A stretch of DNA of 64,000 bases, from the NCBI GenBank assembly GCA_003956705.1, contig QZCP01000152.1:1-64000 (forward strand). The letters are read 5' to 3'. Positions 36,151 through 48,004 of the stretch are shown here, one piece after another. The stretch comes from Brevipalpus yothersi (lineage: Eukaryota; Arthropoda; Arachnida; Trombidiformes; Tenuipalpidae). Under the pieces are notes generated by a model that was not told where the DNA came from, made no database searches, and was given only the letters and a program-made list of their open reading frames with translations. The position numbers and the translations under genes were made by a program. Position 1 is the first letter of the stretch, and each line of letters opens with the position of its first letter.

Positions 36151-37418
36151 TTATCCAACTTGTCGAACACCACTTTGTGATGGCCTAAATGGTTGTGGCA
36201 AAGCACCGTACGGAGCTGGCCTGGCTTGTGGTCCATTTTGACTTCCTCCTCCGTTACCGTTACCACCACCACCTCCTTGGGCTGGCTGTTCTTCTTCTTC
36301 TTCGGGTTGAGGAGTAGTTGGGGGTGGCTCACTGTGGATAGAATAATAAGAATGATAAGAATGACAAGAATGATCAGTGAGTGAAAAAAAGAGGTGAAAC
36401 AAATTTTCGATGGACTGCATACACACACAATATAAGGTGGTTATATATATTGTTACTGCTTGCGGTTTATCATCATCATGCCTCTCTCTCTCTTTCTCTA
36501 TTCTCGAGCTTCAAAAAGTATCATGTTGATCATGATGTAGGACAAAAACGATTCTGTCTGAGAATAAGTGAGGTTATAAAACTTCCTTATTGTGGCCAGC
36601 CACTGAAAGCTGTTGTTGTTGGTGGTGGTGGTTGAAACTTGGTAGATCTCTCTCTATATATTCGCGCATTCAAGTCGATCTAAATTATCGCTAGTGTTGA
36701 TCATTTAGATCTGTAAATATATATACCTCTCGCTCTACTCTCCCATTGAAGGATAAAAAAGGAGTAGTCCCTGGTCGAGTAAAGGTAAAGGTATTTTGGG
36801 TAATCAAATTGGCCGTATTCCGCTTCGATCGCCAGTCATTTATAATTCGAGGGATCCAATTTAGCATCTTTCCATTCTTCCTACTCTTCTATCCATCAAC
36901 ATACAACACACACACACGCATTCGCCTTCTTTTTATTTATTTACACCTTCAATCATTTCTCAATTTTTTAATAGTTCGTAGGTCAACAGCCGAAAGTAGA
37001 TAGATAGATGAACGAATGCTGGAAGAGAGCAAAAACAAACCAACAGCTTGTACATACACACTTGCATACTCGCGTCTAAACTAAACCAAATCTTATGCTG
37101 ATTGAGGTGAACAAAGAGGTGAACAACGACCGATATACATACACACACATAAATTATTCAAAGTAGAAAATAAAATAAAATAAATGATCAAACTTACCAT
37201 CCTGGTACGGTAGTGGCAAGTTCACATCGTAAAGTAGTTGGATTAACCGCAAGTCCTGCTGGGCATCGCTGCAAGCGTGGATAGCCTCCTACACAGAGCC
37301 AATAACGAACGCAACTTTTTTCAATGGGCACAGGTCCATTTGGAACGTCCTTACAGATTGCTGTATTTTATATGGTGCAAGTGAGTATGTGATAATCGCA
37401 ATAGATAAAGCGATTGAT

Positions 37419-37464
<46 letters not shown>

Positions 37465-40400
37465 AGAAGAAAAATGTTGAAAATGTGTTTAGGAGAAGAA
37501 AGTGGAATATTACACTCTTGACGTTTGGGCGTTCGTTTGATCAAACTTTGTATGTATCAGAAAATTTTATCTGATCGTCAAGATAAAAGAAAATGAACGA
37601 ATATCGAACAAATTGTAGGTAGGGTTTTGGACACTTCCTGAAAAAAAAAATTTCAACTTACGATGTTTCTGGCAGTCAGGTACATTATCAGGCCAGTCGC
37701 AGGCATGGAGGGCATCGTTGTATAGTAGTGAAAATGGACACTGTTGAATAGTTGAGGTTCCGTTCCAGCAGTGCCAGTATCGAGTGCATGAGGTGGCATG
37801 AGGGAAAACGCCGTATTGCCAGTGGCAGTTTTCGGTTGATTGTGGTTGTTCTGAAATACATGTATATTAGTATTAGTATGGCCAAATGAGATGATATTGA
37901 TGATGGAAGTGAAGAGAGAGAGAGAGAGAGAGAAAGTTAGGTCATCGATTGAAAGTGAGATTGAAATTTTGAAGTAGAAAGTAAATGAAGTTTCTTGAGA
38001 ATGGGCAATATCTTTAATATTCCGTCAAAATTGATGTCCTGTCATCGCATTAAGATTATCATTAAGATTACCAACACCTTACCATCATCAAGCCTCTATA
38101 CTTTCCATAATGATTTGCAATCAAACTATTTTGATATTTCAACGGCTATCAGATTTTTATTCAGTGATTAACGGTCGGTGACACAGATTGAGAATGTGTC
38201 AGTGACCGTCACTATTCTCTCCGGTCAATGGGTGTCAGATACACTCACAATTAGTGGACTTCTTAATGAGGTGGATAGTGCGGAAAGAAGAGATAGAGAG
38301 AGAGAAAAAAAAAAGTTTGGGATTCAAGATGCATCACTTACGTCCAATGACTCTGGTTCCATCGGGACATCCTACTCGATGTGGATAATCACAATTTGAG
38401 ATTAAACCACGCTTTGAGCCAGCGAACGCTAATCCGTTTGGACAAGCTTGAAGAATGGCATCATTTGTTGCAGGATCACATTCGTAGTAATAATCGCAAT
38501 AATCTTCATGTGGGAATAGAGATTGCTTTGGATTATTACGGCACAAATTTTGAGCAGATTGACCAGCTCGCGGTTGTTGACACCATACTGTATGTGTGTG
38601 AGGAAGAGAGGAAGACAAAATCGACTAAATCAAATCATCTGATGCAAATAAGTTTCATAAAAATTTGATATGAAAATTCTTTTGCCTTATTTTTCCTCTT
38701 CTGCTGGTGAAAACTGTGAAATTAGCCATAAAATATTCTCGCTACTCAAGTGTGATCAAGATTGGTGACTTCATGATCATCATTTTCGGGTGCATGATAA
38801 ATTTAAGAAGAAGAACTTTGAAGCGAATAATTTATAAAGAGGAGAGAGCTCATTAAAACAAATTTTGAAGGGTGGCCATTGATCATCATGATGATCATCT
38901 TCTATAATCGAAAATAACCTGAACATATAAACTGATCTGATGGGAACAACTTTCAAGTGTGACTGGTGATTGGGATCGAAAATTGAGTGTGAAACTGGAT
39001 GGAAAAAGGTGCTGTTAAATAGAATGAGATGTCTGATGCTTGGGAAAAAAGTTCCAAATCAATCAATCTGAATTCCAATCATACGCTACGCCAAATGTTC
39101 AATCAGAGTATCTTCTTCATTCTTCGGATTCCCTGAAAGGCTTTTCGAATGCTTTTCGAAATACCATAAGAAGAACACAATTTTCGGAAGCTAGCGAAAC
39201 CAATAGAGTGCAGCCTGAACGATCCCGATAAAATCGAATTTTCGTTTCTCTCACATCAGTATGTCCTGGATGATGATGATGAAAGATTTGTTTCACGCTT
39301 TCTAACACTGGCAATTGTTTGGCACGTCAATATTTTTGTTGCTTTCGACAAGTTTGAAAAAGATGGGAGTAGAAGGTATATTCGAAAAAGAAAAAGAGAA
39401 AATGATTCATGATCAAACAAAGAAGGGCATGTTAAGGAAACTCGAGATGACCTAAATCATGAGGATGAGATGCTAAGCATCGATGTACCTTTTAAGTTTA
39501 CCGAAACCTCGCCTGATGAGTGATAATTTTCTCTTTGCTATCGTTTCTTCTTAAAATTATATCTTCATCGACCCTGATTCAAAACTGAAATATGTCAGAT
39601 ATTTTCAGACTGTCATCTTTGCTTGCTGTTCAATTATTCGGATGAAAATCTTGATTCCATCCATCTATCTATCTCTCTCTCTCTCCCTCTTTCTTTCTCT
39701 GATAAAAAGTAAATAATGAAGAGAGAGAGAGAGAGAAAATTGTATTCAACACCTCACGAAGTATAGAGTACTCGTGAAGATATGGCCTCGATCTAGAGCA
39801 GCATCCAGGCAGACGTTTTAGAGAAGAGAGGAATTTATTCCTCTTACAGACGACGCCCAGAACGTTAAAACGTTTGAACGTATTCTTTGGCTTATCGAAC
39901 ACCATAAGTAAACAAAAGGAATATTAAGCTCAAGCAAACAATTTGGGCTGATGAGTAGCATAAAGTCCACAAAAGGAATGTGATTGAACTCTAGTAAACT
40001 CGAAATTCGAAGTGTTCAGTTAGGCAATATGACTGTAACCGATTAGCGGTGGCATGCACTCAATCGATGGTATCAAGAGCCTCAGGCAAAAACTGGTACA
40101 AACATGTATCTATTCCAGGCGTAAGTCCTTGGATTTTTTGGGTAAATATGTTTTTCCCAGTCATCACATGAGAGAGATAATCGTGGAATGTCATGAAAAT
40201 TTCATGATGAGTATGATTGTATAACTAATGAAACAAATGAATATGAGATTATCAAATTGCGGAAATGGTGTTTTTCTTACGAATTCTACTGGAATAACGA
40301 TGAAAAATGGACAAACGAAGAAAAGAGACACAGATATCAGAGAGAATTGAGAGGGAAAGAAAACTTGACAAAAAGTGTATCAAAATATCATAGCATTTCA

Positions 40401-40577
40401 TACCGTAATATCTATCGAGAAAACTTTTTAAAATGAATACAGAAAATCATATCGCTCGAATCGTTCAAGGAATAAACGACAGTCAAGGCATTAGCAATAA
40501 AGCACATGAAAAAAGGGATGAAAAATTTTCTTACCGAGTGGTAATGTTACCAAAAAGATTGCAATGTTGAAATTCAT
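36151..40577 (-). CDS. Obstructor/Gasp-type chitin-binding protein with three ChtBD2 domains (CPAP3 family)
   Basis: Secreted protein of the cuticle or tracheal chitin matrix. Five exons: 40577-40535 (signal peptide), 38587-38342, 37850-37662, 37360-37198 and 36331-36151, giving 273 residues. The small first exon is separated by a 1.95-kb intron; MNFNIAIFLVTLPL|V forms the signal peptide. Each middle exon carries one six-cysteine peritrophin-A domain: the first has LFPHEDYCDYYYECD and SNCDYPHRVGC, the second ATSCTRYWHCWNGT and ACDWPDNVPDC, the third SCVRYWLCVGGYPRLQRC. The third domain has its final cysteine made across the last junction (TG|T). The C-terminal 60 residues are Pro/Glu/Gly/Gln-rich and probably disordered. 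Three domains plus signal peptide match the CPAP3/obstructor group; the exact subtype (A to E) is not assigned. Confidence 0.92.
37418..37461. repeat. (GA)n microsatellite in an intron of the obstructor-type gene
   Basis: About 44 bases of pure GA between the exons ending at 37662 and starting at 37360. Confidence 0.95.
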
Positions 40578-41427
40578 TGTGATAAAAGAAATACTTTTCA
40601 CCTCGGAAAGATGAACGTCGAATGAAGATATAGAAGATCTTGAAGGAGGGATGATTGTGAGAGCTCCGTTGAGAGTGAGCTAGATCTGAAACAAGTCGAA
40701 AGCAAATTCGAGTTGTTCAGTCAGTCACTTGAATCAGTATTCTGGATTCTCCCGCTCCTCAATCAAGTGGTTTCTGGTCACCTCGATTGAAACATTATCA
40801 CAAACACACTAAATGCTACCCTCGATTAGAGGGTGAACTTGAGAACACATCGAATCAGCTTGATCTCAGAACAATGTCCGGTACTTTTCTGTAGATATGT
40901 CGTGAAAATTAGGCCATCTTAAATTTTAGATCAAGCCAAAGGACTTGAGCCATAGCCGTTATATAGATATATATCTCTCTCTAGTATCTCGAATTGACCT
41001 GTTTTGAAACGCTTCCGGAATGAGTAGTAGAAAAAATGGTTGAATTTTCGAATGTCTCTCGGTATTTTCGAACAGGGTTGAGTTCAATCAAAAATAAGAT
41101 GTTATTATTCCAGTGACGTTTTTGAAGAAAAATAGAATGAATAATCATTGTTTTCCAGCTAATACTTGCAATACTTCAAGAATTATATTCAGAGCCGGTT
41201 TTTTGAATCGCTTCATGTATAGATACTATCCGAAAAAGCTCTTTCGAAGGGGGTTAGCTCTGATCATGCAGATTGTTCTCCTGTTGATGCAATTGATTCG
41301 TTATTAGACTGAAGAGTTCACTCAGCCAAATGTGTTTTGAGATAGAATCTAAAACAAAATTGGCTGATAGACAGCCTCTTGATCCCAGGTGAAAGTCACA
41401 AGCCAATTCACAGTGATTTACTTCTGA
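40578..41427. other. Spacer between the obstructor-type gene and METTL16
   Basis: Presumed promoter of the minus-strand obstructor-type gene and 3' UTR of METTL16. A 64-codon plus-strand open frame at 41113-41307 has no recognisable similarity. No RNA gene seen. Confidence 0.6.
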
Positions 41428-43033
41428 TTATGAAATATTATTCTTGAAATATTGTAGCAATTGATGAGTGGCTTCACTTGATTTGGCTCTATCTCGAGTT
41501 TTCATCGTGATAATTATTCTATCAGACACTCTTTTGATTGAACAAGAACAATCTAAAAGAAAGTTTTCCTCATCTCTTGGCACGAGAACATCTTTTTCAT
41601 CTCTGGATTTTTTACTTTCCATCTCATCTTGATCGGGTGCTATCTCGTCCAAGTCTCCATCATCAGAAAGCTTTCGCTTAGGAAAATTGGGACGATTTTT
41701 GTCATCTTCCCCACTAATGGGCAAGGGTTCCCCTCCAATATCCATATCGATATCATTTGAAATGGGTATAACTTTTTCTGTATGTTCCAATCGCTTGAGC
41801 ATTCGTCGCTGTCGCCGTTGATGGCTCCAAGTGTTTTGATTACTACGGATAATCATCTCTACATATCTAGTGTTTTCTTTGAGAATTTCCACATTTTTGA
41901 TATTGAGCTTATCTCTCAAAAGGATTCTCAAAGCTCGATAAATACTTTGAACACTATAAGTGATCTCTTTCAAATTTTCAGGGACCTGAAATTCTAATGG
42001 CTTGTGGCTTTGTTTCGGCTTAGTCACCATATTTGTACATGTTTGATTCAAATCTATTCCTGAAACAAAAGTCCAAGCCAAGCCCCAACGAATGGTTTTC
42101 CCTTGATAAAATCTATTTATAACACTGTTCTGAATTTCTGGACACGAACTTCGGATATAATCCATCAGTTCAATTGAGCTTCGTTTGTGACCCAACATAA
42201 CAGTGTAGATTTTGATCGATTCTCTTAATCTAACACTTTCTTGTATAATTTTCTTAACAAATTCTACTTCTCCTCCTTGTGTCACAGCTTCAACTTCTGA
42301 TGAGGTATTTGCAGATGATCGACTACTACTGTCATTAGAATCGTCCATTGAACCCACATCCATGTCAGTTTGATGACGGTCTTTGAAAAAAGGAGGATTG
42401 CACATAAGAAAATGAGCTTGAAGTGCAGATTGACCAGGAATATCAGTGAGATAGGTATCAGGATTTACTTTTACAACTATGAGGAGATAAAAAAATTTGA
42501 TAAAATTAGAATAGTGTATATTGAAAGTTGCAACCTCTTTCTGTGCCATTCCTACCAGTTATTCGATCTTGCAAATTATTATATTCAACATTATTCACAG
42601 CCCATGCATGTGACAGGTCATCGGTCTCAGTTGCGATGAATTTCATTTTCTTATTCAATCTACATCCTAGTATTGGAAAAATGCAGCAAGGTCCAGTTCC
42701 AATGTCTATGCCGACAATGTCATCATCGTGAGGAGGCTTCAAATCCAACAGGTTAACCATATCTTCAACCCAAAGAAGATAATTAACTCTCTGAGGTACA
42801 GCAGGAATCAGTCGATCAGGAGGAATACTGACATTAACTTTGAAATAATAATGCAATAAAACGATGGTCAACACTCTCAAAGAGTGTGGATCACTGAAAT
42901 CAATTGTCGGTTTTCCATTCGGTGGCTTGTGGATGAGAATATTTCGAAAATCGGAATAAATTTCACCCAATTCCTCATAATCTGGTCTCACACGGAACAC
43001 ATTTCGAGGATGCATAAAACGATTGAAAGACAT
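41428..43033 (-). CDS. METTL16: U6 snRNA N6-adenosine methyltransferase METTL16
   Basis: Class I SAM-dependent methyltransferase that modifies U6 snRNA and, in mammals, hairpins of MAT2A mRNA. Exons 43033-42535 and 42476-41428 are separated by a 58-bp intron; AGAG|TTGTA gives Arg-Val-Val and 515 residues (human about 562). The N terminus MSFNRFMHPRNVFRVRPDY belongs to the RNA-binding module. GIDIGTGPCCIFPILG (about 108-123) is the SAM-binding motif and NPPF (193-196) the catalytic motif. The middle of the protein is acidic and variable, and a conserved stretch DCSCSIKRVSDRIII lies near the C terminus. The intron is open in one frame and its donor, GTTGCA, is weak. It is divergent from the GMC oxidoreductase gene. 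Confidence 0.94.
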
Positions 43034-43678
43034 TGTTCAAAACACAATCACAATTAAATTAATACACTTACTAATCAAAATAGTTTACCCTCACACATGT
43101 TTATGTTTATGTTTTCATTTCTCTTTGACTCATCGAGAGAGACTCTCTTGACACATGCTTTTTCCCGCGAACACTGTTGAGACTCTCAAGTTGACAGAAA
43201 GTGATAAACCTTCATGTTTCAGCTTTTGTCATGATATTTTACTGGATTCGTTCTGATTAGACTGTCCATGAGTGTCTGACAGTTTTCATAATTTCAGGTC
43301 TTGATTTCAGAAAAGTTCAGAATTTTCACAAATTTGAGGAAACATTCTTAACTTTGAATGATTCGAGATCATATTAGATCGTAGTTAGGGGATAATTCAC
43401 ATTAAGCTCGGGAAATCATCTCGAATTCATTCTGTTCGTGTTGATGAACTTTATGATGAATTAATGATCAGCCAGATGTGCGAGACCGCATGTAGACAAA
43501 TAGCATCCATCAGAAAAATCCACAGACTTGGAATTAACTTAAGGCTCGATGATGACGATGATGTCGATACATCCAGGTGTAATCCTGTGAATCAACTAGA
43601 TATGAGGTGACGAGTTTTTCTTTCAGTCATTCCTCATAAAATTGTCGAAGAAGCTTCAGAATTCTGATATAATCTATC
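43034..43678. promoter_or_regulatory. Shared upstream region between METTL16 (-) and the GMC oxidoreductase (+)
   Basis: About 645 bases between divergent start codons. It is AT-rich with no gene. Core promoter elements cannot be placed reliably. Confidence 0.5.
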
Positions 43679-45696
43679 ATGAAAAATTGTTTATTGCTGA
43701 TTTTTCTCTTAAGTAAATCAGTCTACTCTTACAACACATCTGATTTAACTAATGCCTATGAGGCTTTTTTCGAAACTTATCAATCTTATATCGATTCAAG
43801 AGAAGAATGGATTACTCCAGTTCAAGTGGTGGGGAAAAAAATCCATGATCTGTTCATATCCACTGGTGAAGCCATCTTCGGCAGTGATCCACCATATCCT
43901 TTGAGAACAATTGAGAACGCTAGCCTGTTTTATGATATCATCATTGTTGGTGGTGGTACAGCTGGATCTGTTCTAGCATTAAGATTGAGTGAAATTTCAT
44001 CGAAAAAAATTTTGGTTATCGAAGCTGGAGGACTTGAGAGTCGTTTTTCCGTCTTACCCATAGTAAGCCTTGCGCTGATGAAAACTAGAACAGATTGGAT
44101 GTTTCAATCAGTTCCACAAAAGCATTCCTCTTTTGGACTGGTCAATCGACAGATACCAGTACCTCAGGGTAAAGTTGTTGGTGGATCATCATCTCACAAT
44201 CAAATGATCTACATGAAAGGATGTCGAGAAGATTATGATGATTGGGAAAAACTTGGAGCTAAAGGTTGGTCGTTTGATGATGTTTTACCATACTTCAAAA
44301 AATCAGAGACACGCATCAAAGATTCGTATTTTGAGAAAAAATATCATGGATACAAAGGTCCATTACCTGTGAGCAAAGTTCATCCATCATTCAAGACTGA
44401 TATTCAAGCCATGAAAGCCGCGATTGAAATTGGCCTAGAAATTGGTGATTATAATGGAAAAAGTCAAAATCGTCGTAATTTTGCTGATCTTCATACTTTT
44501 CGAGGTGAACGTTACTCAGCAGCTCGAAGCTACCTGCAAGAGGCATCTTTTCGACCAAATGTTGATGTGGTCATCAATGCATTTGTGACAAAAATTCTTT
44601 TCAATGAAAAGAAGACAGCAATTGGTGTAGTATATGAGAAAGACAATTCTTTGAGGACAGTTTTTGCTGGTAAAGAGGTAATCATATCAGCTGGCCCTTA
44701 CAATTCTCCCAAGTTACTTTTGCTTTCGGGAATAGGTCCGAAAGAAACTTTGAAAAAATTTGGAATTCCAATTATTATCAACTCTCCAGGAGTTGGACAA
44801 AATTTACAGGATCATCCCTATTTTCTCATGCCATACACAGTAAAGCCTGGCTCTACTATATCGCTTTTAAATGTACCAGAATTGATTCAAACAACAGAAG
44901 AATATATGGCCAATAGAACAGGATTTTTTGCTAGCCCTGGTGCAGCTCTCGATGGTTCGACTAGGACTCCAGCCGCTCTTGACAAACGGCCTGATATTGG
45001 AATGCCCATATCTTCAGTATTGCCTTCTCTCTCACCGGTGGTTGGTAAGTTCGAAATGATCAAATACACTAAGTTACCACAAATTTTCCACAAATTTTTA
45101 CTAATTCTCATTCACAACAACAACCAGGTTACTTACAAAACTATCAAGATCCACTGACTGTCAAATATTTTCTTCCAAATGATGCAAGAGAGGGCTTTAT
45201 ATTCCAAATAGTCCTTTTTAGACCACTGAGCCGTGGATATGTTTCTCTGAGCAGTGCTGATCCCCACGACAATCCATTGATCGATTTTAGACTTCTTTCC
45301 CACAAACATGACCTGGAATCATTAGTTCAAGGATGCCTTCTCGCTCAAAAACTTGGTAATACCAGTGCACTGTATGATGAGTTGGAGGCAAGACCATTCG
45401 CCAATACCGTTCCAGGATGTGAACAATATAATTATTACTCAAAAGCATTTTGTGCATGCTTTGCTTCCGTTTCAACTCTGACTCAATACCATGGATGTGG
45501 TACTGTTAGAATGGGCTCCAAGGATGATCCAATGGCTGTTCTAGATCCGAAACTCAGAGTTAAAGGTGTGAAGAATTTGAGAGTGATAGATTCATCGATA
45601 ATGCCTAAGATTGTGACCGCTACAACATCCGCACCATCAATGATGATTGGAGAAAAAGGTGCCGATATTATTAAAGGAATAGATAAAAACTACTGA
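43679..45696 (+). CDS. GMC-family FAD-dependent oxidoreductase (glucose dehydrogenase-like)
   Basis: Secreted flavoenzyme of the arthropod glucose dehydrogenase-like GMC family. Exons 43679-45044 and 45128-45696 join G|GT over an 83-bp intron; the product has 644 residues. A signal peptide (MKNCLLLIFLLSKSVYS) precedes the FAD-binding motif IIIVGGGTAGS (about 87-97) and EAGG. GMC signature 1 reads PQGKVVGGSSSHNQMIYMKG and signature 2 GPYNSPKLLLLSGIGP. The catalytic His577 lies in QYHGCGTVRMG. In the C-terminal motif, where relatives have GNTNAP with a second catalytic Asn or His, this protein has ATTSAP, so Ser623 occupies that position. Substrate is unknown; insect relatives act in cuticle chemistry, immunity or ecdysteroid metabolism. 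The gene converges with SmD1, 307 bases apart. Confidence 0.93.
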
Positions 45697-46003
45697 ATCA
45701 CTTATCGCTTACTCCTACCTTGGGGTTCTATTTACCTCAGAATTATTTCTATCAAAAATTTTCATAATCTCGATGTCAATCAGGTAGACAGTCACAAATT
45801 GAACGATGGACGAATGAAGTTTCGATTTATTTTCCATACAAGAAAGTGGTAGCTGAAGATGTTGTTGCTGTTGTTGTCCATAAGAAGCTATTTCTTCACA
45901 CTTGAAATGAGATCTAAGGCTCATACAGATGATAAGTCGTGACGAGAGGACCAGGCAGATTAGGACGTGCTTCCAAGGTATACATTCTAAAAAAATATTG
46001 AGT
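45697..46003. other. 3' spacer between convergent GMC and SmD1 genes
   Basis: About 300 bases holding the 3' UTRs of both genes. A minus-strand open frame running through it into SmD1 is the wrong-frame shadow of the SmD1 Gly-Arg tail. Confidence 0.7.
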
Positions 46004-46603
46004 TTATCTTTTGCGTCCAGCAGGACCTCCACCACCAGGACCTCCTCTACCACCTCTGCCACCTCTTCCTCGACCTCTTCCACGGCCTCTGCCTCTTGCA
46101 GATGCAGCTTGTTCGCGTTTTTTCGATTTACTTTTTGGCGTATCATCAACTAGAAGGGTTTCCAGGGAAAGAGAATCGGGCAATATATAGTATCGAATAT
46201 TGTTACCTCTGATTGAAAGAGCCTCCAGCTTCATTGGCTCACCTCCTATGTAGAAGAAGTAAAAGAGAGATATCAAATAATTGATTATAATTATCATAAG
46301 AAGCATGCTTTAAATTGTCGATTATCATTACCTTTAGGAGGAACAACTTTAACACTCTTCAAATGAGTGTTCATGGCCACATCAACACCAGTTATTGTAC
46401 CAGTTACAACAGTACCATTTTTCAGCTCGATTGTGACAGTTTCATTTGAAAGTTTCATCAAAAATCTGTAATCAAAAACATGAGAGAAAAAATCAGTAAA
46501 GAAATCAATACACAAAGACTAGTGTAAAGCACAACAAAAAAGAGAAAAGATCACAATCACCCTGAACATTGACATGATACCATACTCACCTAACTAACTT
46601 CAT
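46004..46603 (-). CDS. SNRPD1: Small nuclear ribonucleoprotein Sm D1
   Basis: Core Sm-ring protein of the U1, U2, U4 and U5 spliceosomal snRNPs. Exons 46603-46590 (14 coding bases, MKLV plus two bases), 46465-46332 and 46245-46004 give 129 residues. The join restores MKLVRFLMKLSNETVTIELK, nearly the invariant Sm D1 start, followed by TGTITGVDVAMNTHLKSVK (Sm1 motif) and LSIRGNNIRYYILPDSL (Sm2 motif). The C-terminal tail is an RG-rich repeat region, the normal site of symmetric arginine dimethylation bound by SMN. Length is slightly above the roughly 119 of vertebrates. Confidence 0.97.
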
Positions 46604-47302
46604 GATGATCTAAGGAATGAATTAGAGATGAATGATCACTCAGAAAGTAGCGATTACAATCAACACTGATCAATGTTTTATTTTGATTCCGAAATGAACC
46701 CGGTCAATTGATAATACAACAATTAAATTGAAAGAACCCGGGAACACATGCGTCAATTGAACTTGCGCATTTTGTTACAAATTTTGGCCCGGGCATTTTG
46801 CATTTCCAATTCTGAGAATTCTGAGGATTCTGGGAATCAGAATTTCAGAATTGTGAGAATTTTTCGATCATCTTCCATGACCGAGAGAATAGTGAAGAAT
46901 CTCAGAGCAATCATTAACATCTCTGGTGTTGAACTTTCTGACTGCTTTTTCCTTAGCCTTTTCGATGGTCTTTGAGTCAGCCGAGAGTCTCTCTCTCTCT
47001 CTCTGAATCAATATGAATGATGAGACATTTATTCAGCATCACTTTTGAGAACTCAAGCGAAACTCATCATTTTTTGGTGTCAAAAATTTTACTAATCAAA
47101 TGGTGGCTGATGATTAGTTAATGATGAACAAATGTGCAAATGAATGTGAAGAGCATGTGAAATGACATTCTATTACATAGTCTATTTATCAAAAAGGAAC
47201 TATCATTTCTTGAGAGTTAAGGATTGTGGATGACAAGAGAATCGATAAATAGATCTTCAATGAGAGAAGGGTTCCGAAAAGGGTGAAAAATTCATGAAAC
47301 TA
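46604..47302. other. Spacer between SmD1 and SCO genes
   Basis: Holds the SmD1 upstream region, the imperfect hairpin at 46807-46853, a short CT run near 46988-47003 and the 3' UTR of the minus-strand SCO gene. No gene recognised. Confidence 0.6.
46807..46853. repeat. Imperfect inverted repeat (hairpin)
   Basis: The left arm CAATTCTGAGAATTCTGA pairs with the right arm TCAGAATTTCAGAATTG with about one mismatch or bulge, around a loop of about 12 bases that itself repeats GATTCTG. It lies about 200 bases upstream of the SmD1 start codon. Function unknown. Confidence 0.7.
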
Positions 47303-48004
47303 TCACGAAGAAGTGGGAAGAATTTTGGAGATGATTGAATCTTTTTTCAAAACTTCATAATCTTTCATGTGAGCTATGACTGATTTGACGATTTGTTCAA
47401 CCGTATTAGAGCGCATATAATAATCCACAAATTCGCCATCAGGGTTTATCAAATAGGTTATGATGGTATGATCGACAATGTATTCATTGTGTTCATCTGG
47501 TATAGCAGCATGACTGTAAACTCTGAACAATTGAGTCACTTTGTTAACTTCCTCCTGTGAGCCAGTAAGTCCAAGTAATCGTGGATGAAAATCTTTCAAA
47601 TACTTTTCCACAGCTTGAGGTGTATCTCGCGCTGGATCTACAGAAACAAATAACGGTTCTACCCTAGTAATCGATGGGTTTCCATCCAGCACATTGATCA
47701 CATCAGTTATCTTCTCCAATTCTTCGGGACAAATATCAGGACAATGTGTGAAACCAAAATAAATAAGAACCCATTTGCCTAGCAATTTATCGGAACCAAA
47801 GCTTTGTCCATGATGATCAGTCAAATTGAAAGCTCCACCAATTGTTTTACGCAAAGACTCTAATCGTAACTTTTTAGCCCTCAATTTTTTCTCTTGTTCC
47901 AAAAAAACATATCCACCACCCATTGAACCAAGTACAACAGATCCAATAGTGAAACTTTTCCATGTCATACCAGGAAACAATCTTTTCACTGCCGATCGAA
48001 TCAT
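47303..48004 (-). CDS. SCO1: SCO1/SCO2 copper chaperone for cytochrome c oxidase assembly
   Basis: Mitochondrial inner-membrane protein that delivers copper to the CuA site of cytochrome c oxidase subunit II. Intronless, 233 residues from the first ATG; upstream in-frame codons have no ATG. The basic N terminus (MIRSAVKRLF) fits a transit peptide, and the segment about 17-34 is a transmembrane helix followed by the thioredoxin-like domain facing the intermembrane space. Copper ligands are visible: the CxxxC motif C88-P-D-I-C92 within FGFTHCPDICPEEL, and His179 in VDHTIITYLINPDGEF. VSVDPARDTP is also family-specific. Arthropods usually have a single SCO gene, so SCO1 versus SCO2 is not distinguished. 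Confidence 0.95.
   Translation of the reverse strand: MIRSAVKRLFPGMTWKSFTIGSVVLGSMGGGYVFLEQEKKLRAKKLRLESLRKTIGGAFNLTDHHGQSFGSDKLLGKWVLIYFGFTHCPDICPEELEKITDVINVLDGNPSITRVEPLFVSVDPARDTPQAVEKYLKDFHPRLLGLTGSQEEVNKVTQLFRVYSHAAIPDEHNEYIVDHTIITYLINPDGEFVDYYMRSNTVEQIVKSVIAHMKDYEVLKKDSIISKILPTSS

Noticed and set aside
45715..46149. A 144-codon minus-strand open frame overlapping the SmD1 gene
   Set aside because: It is the wrong frame of the Gly-Arg repeat tail of SmD1; its Glu/Val repeat comes from the same codons shifted by one base.
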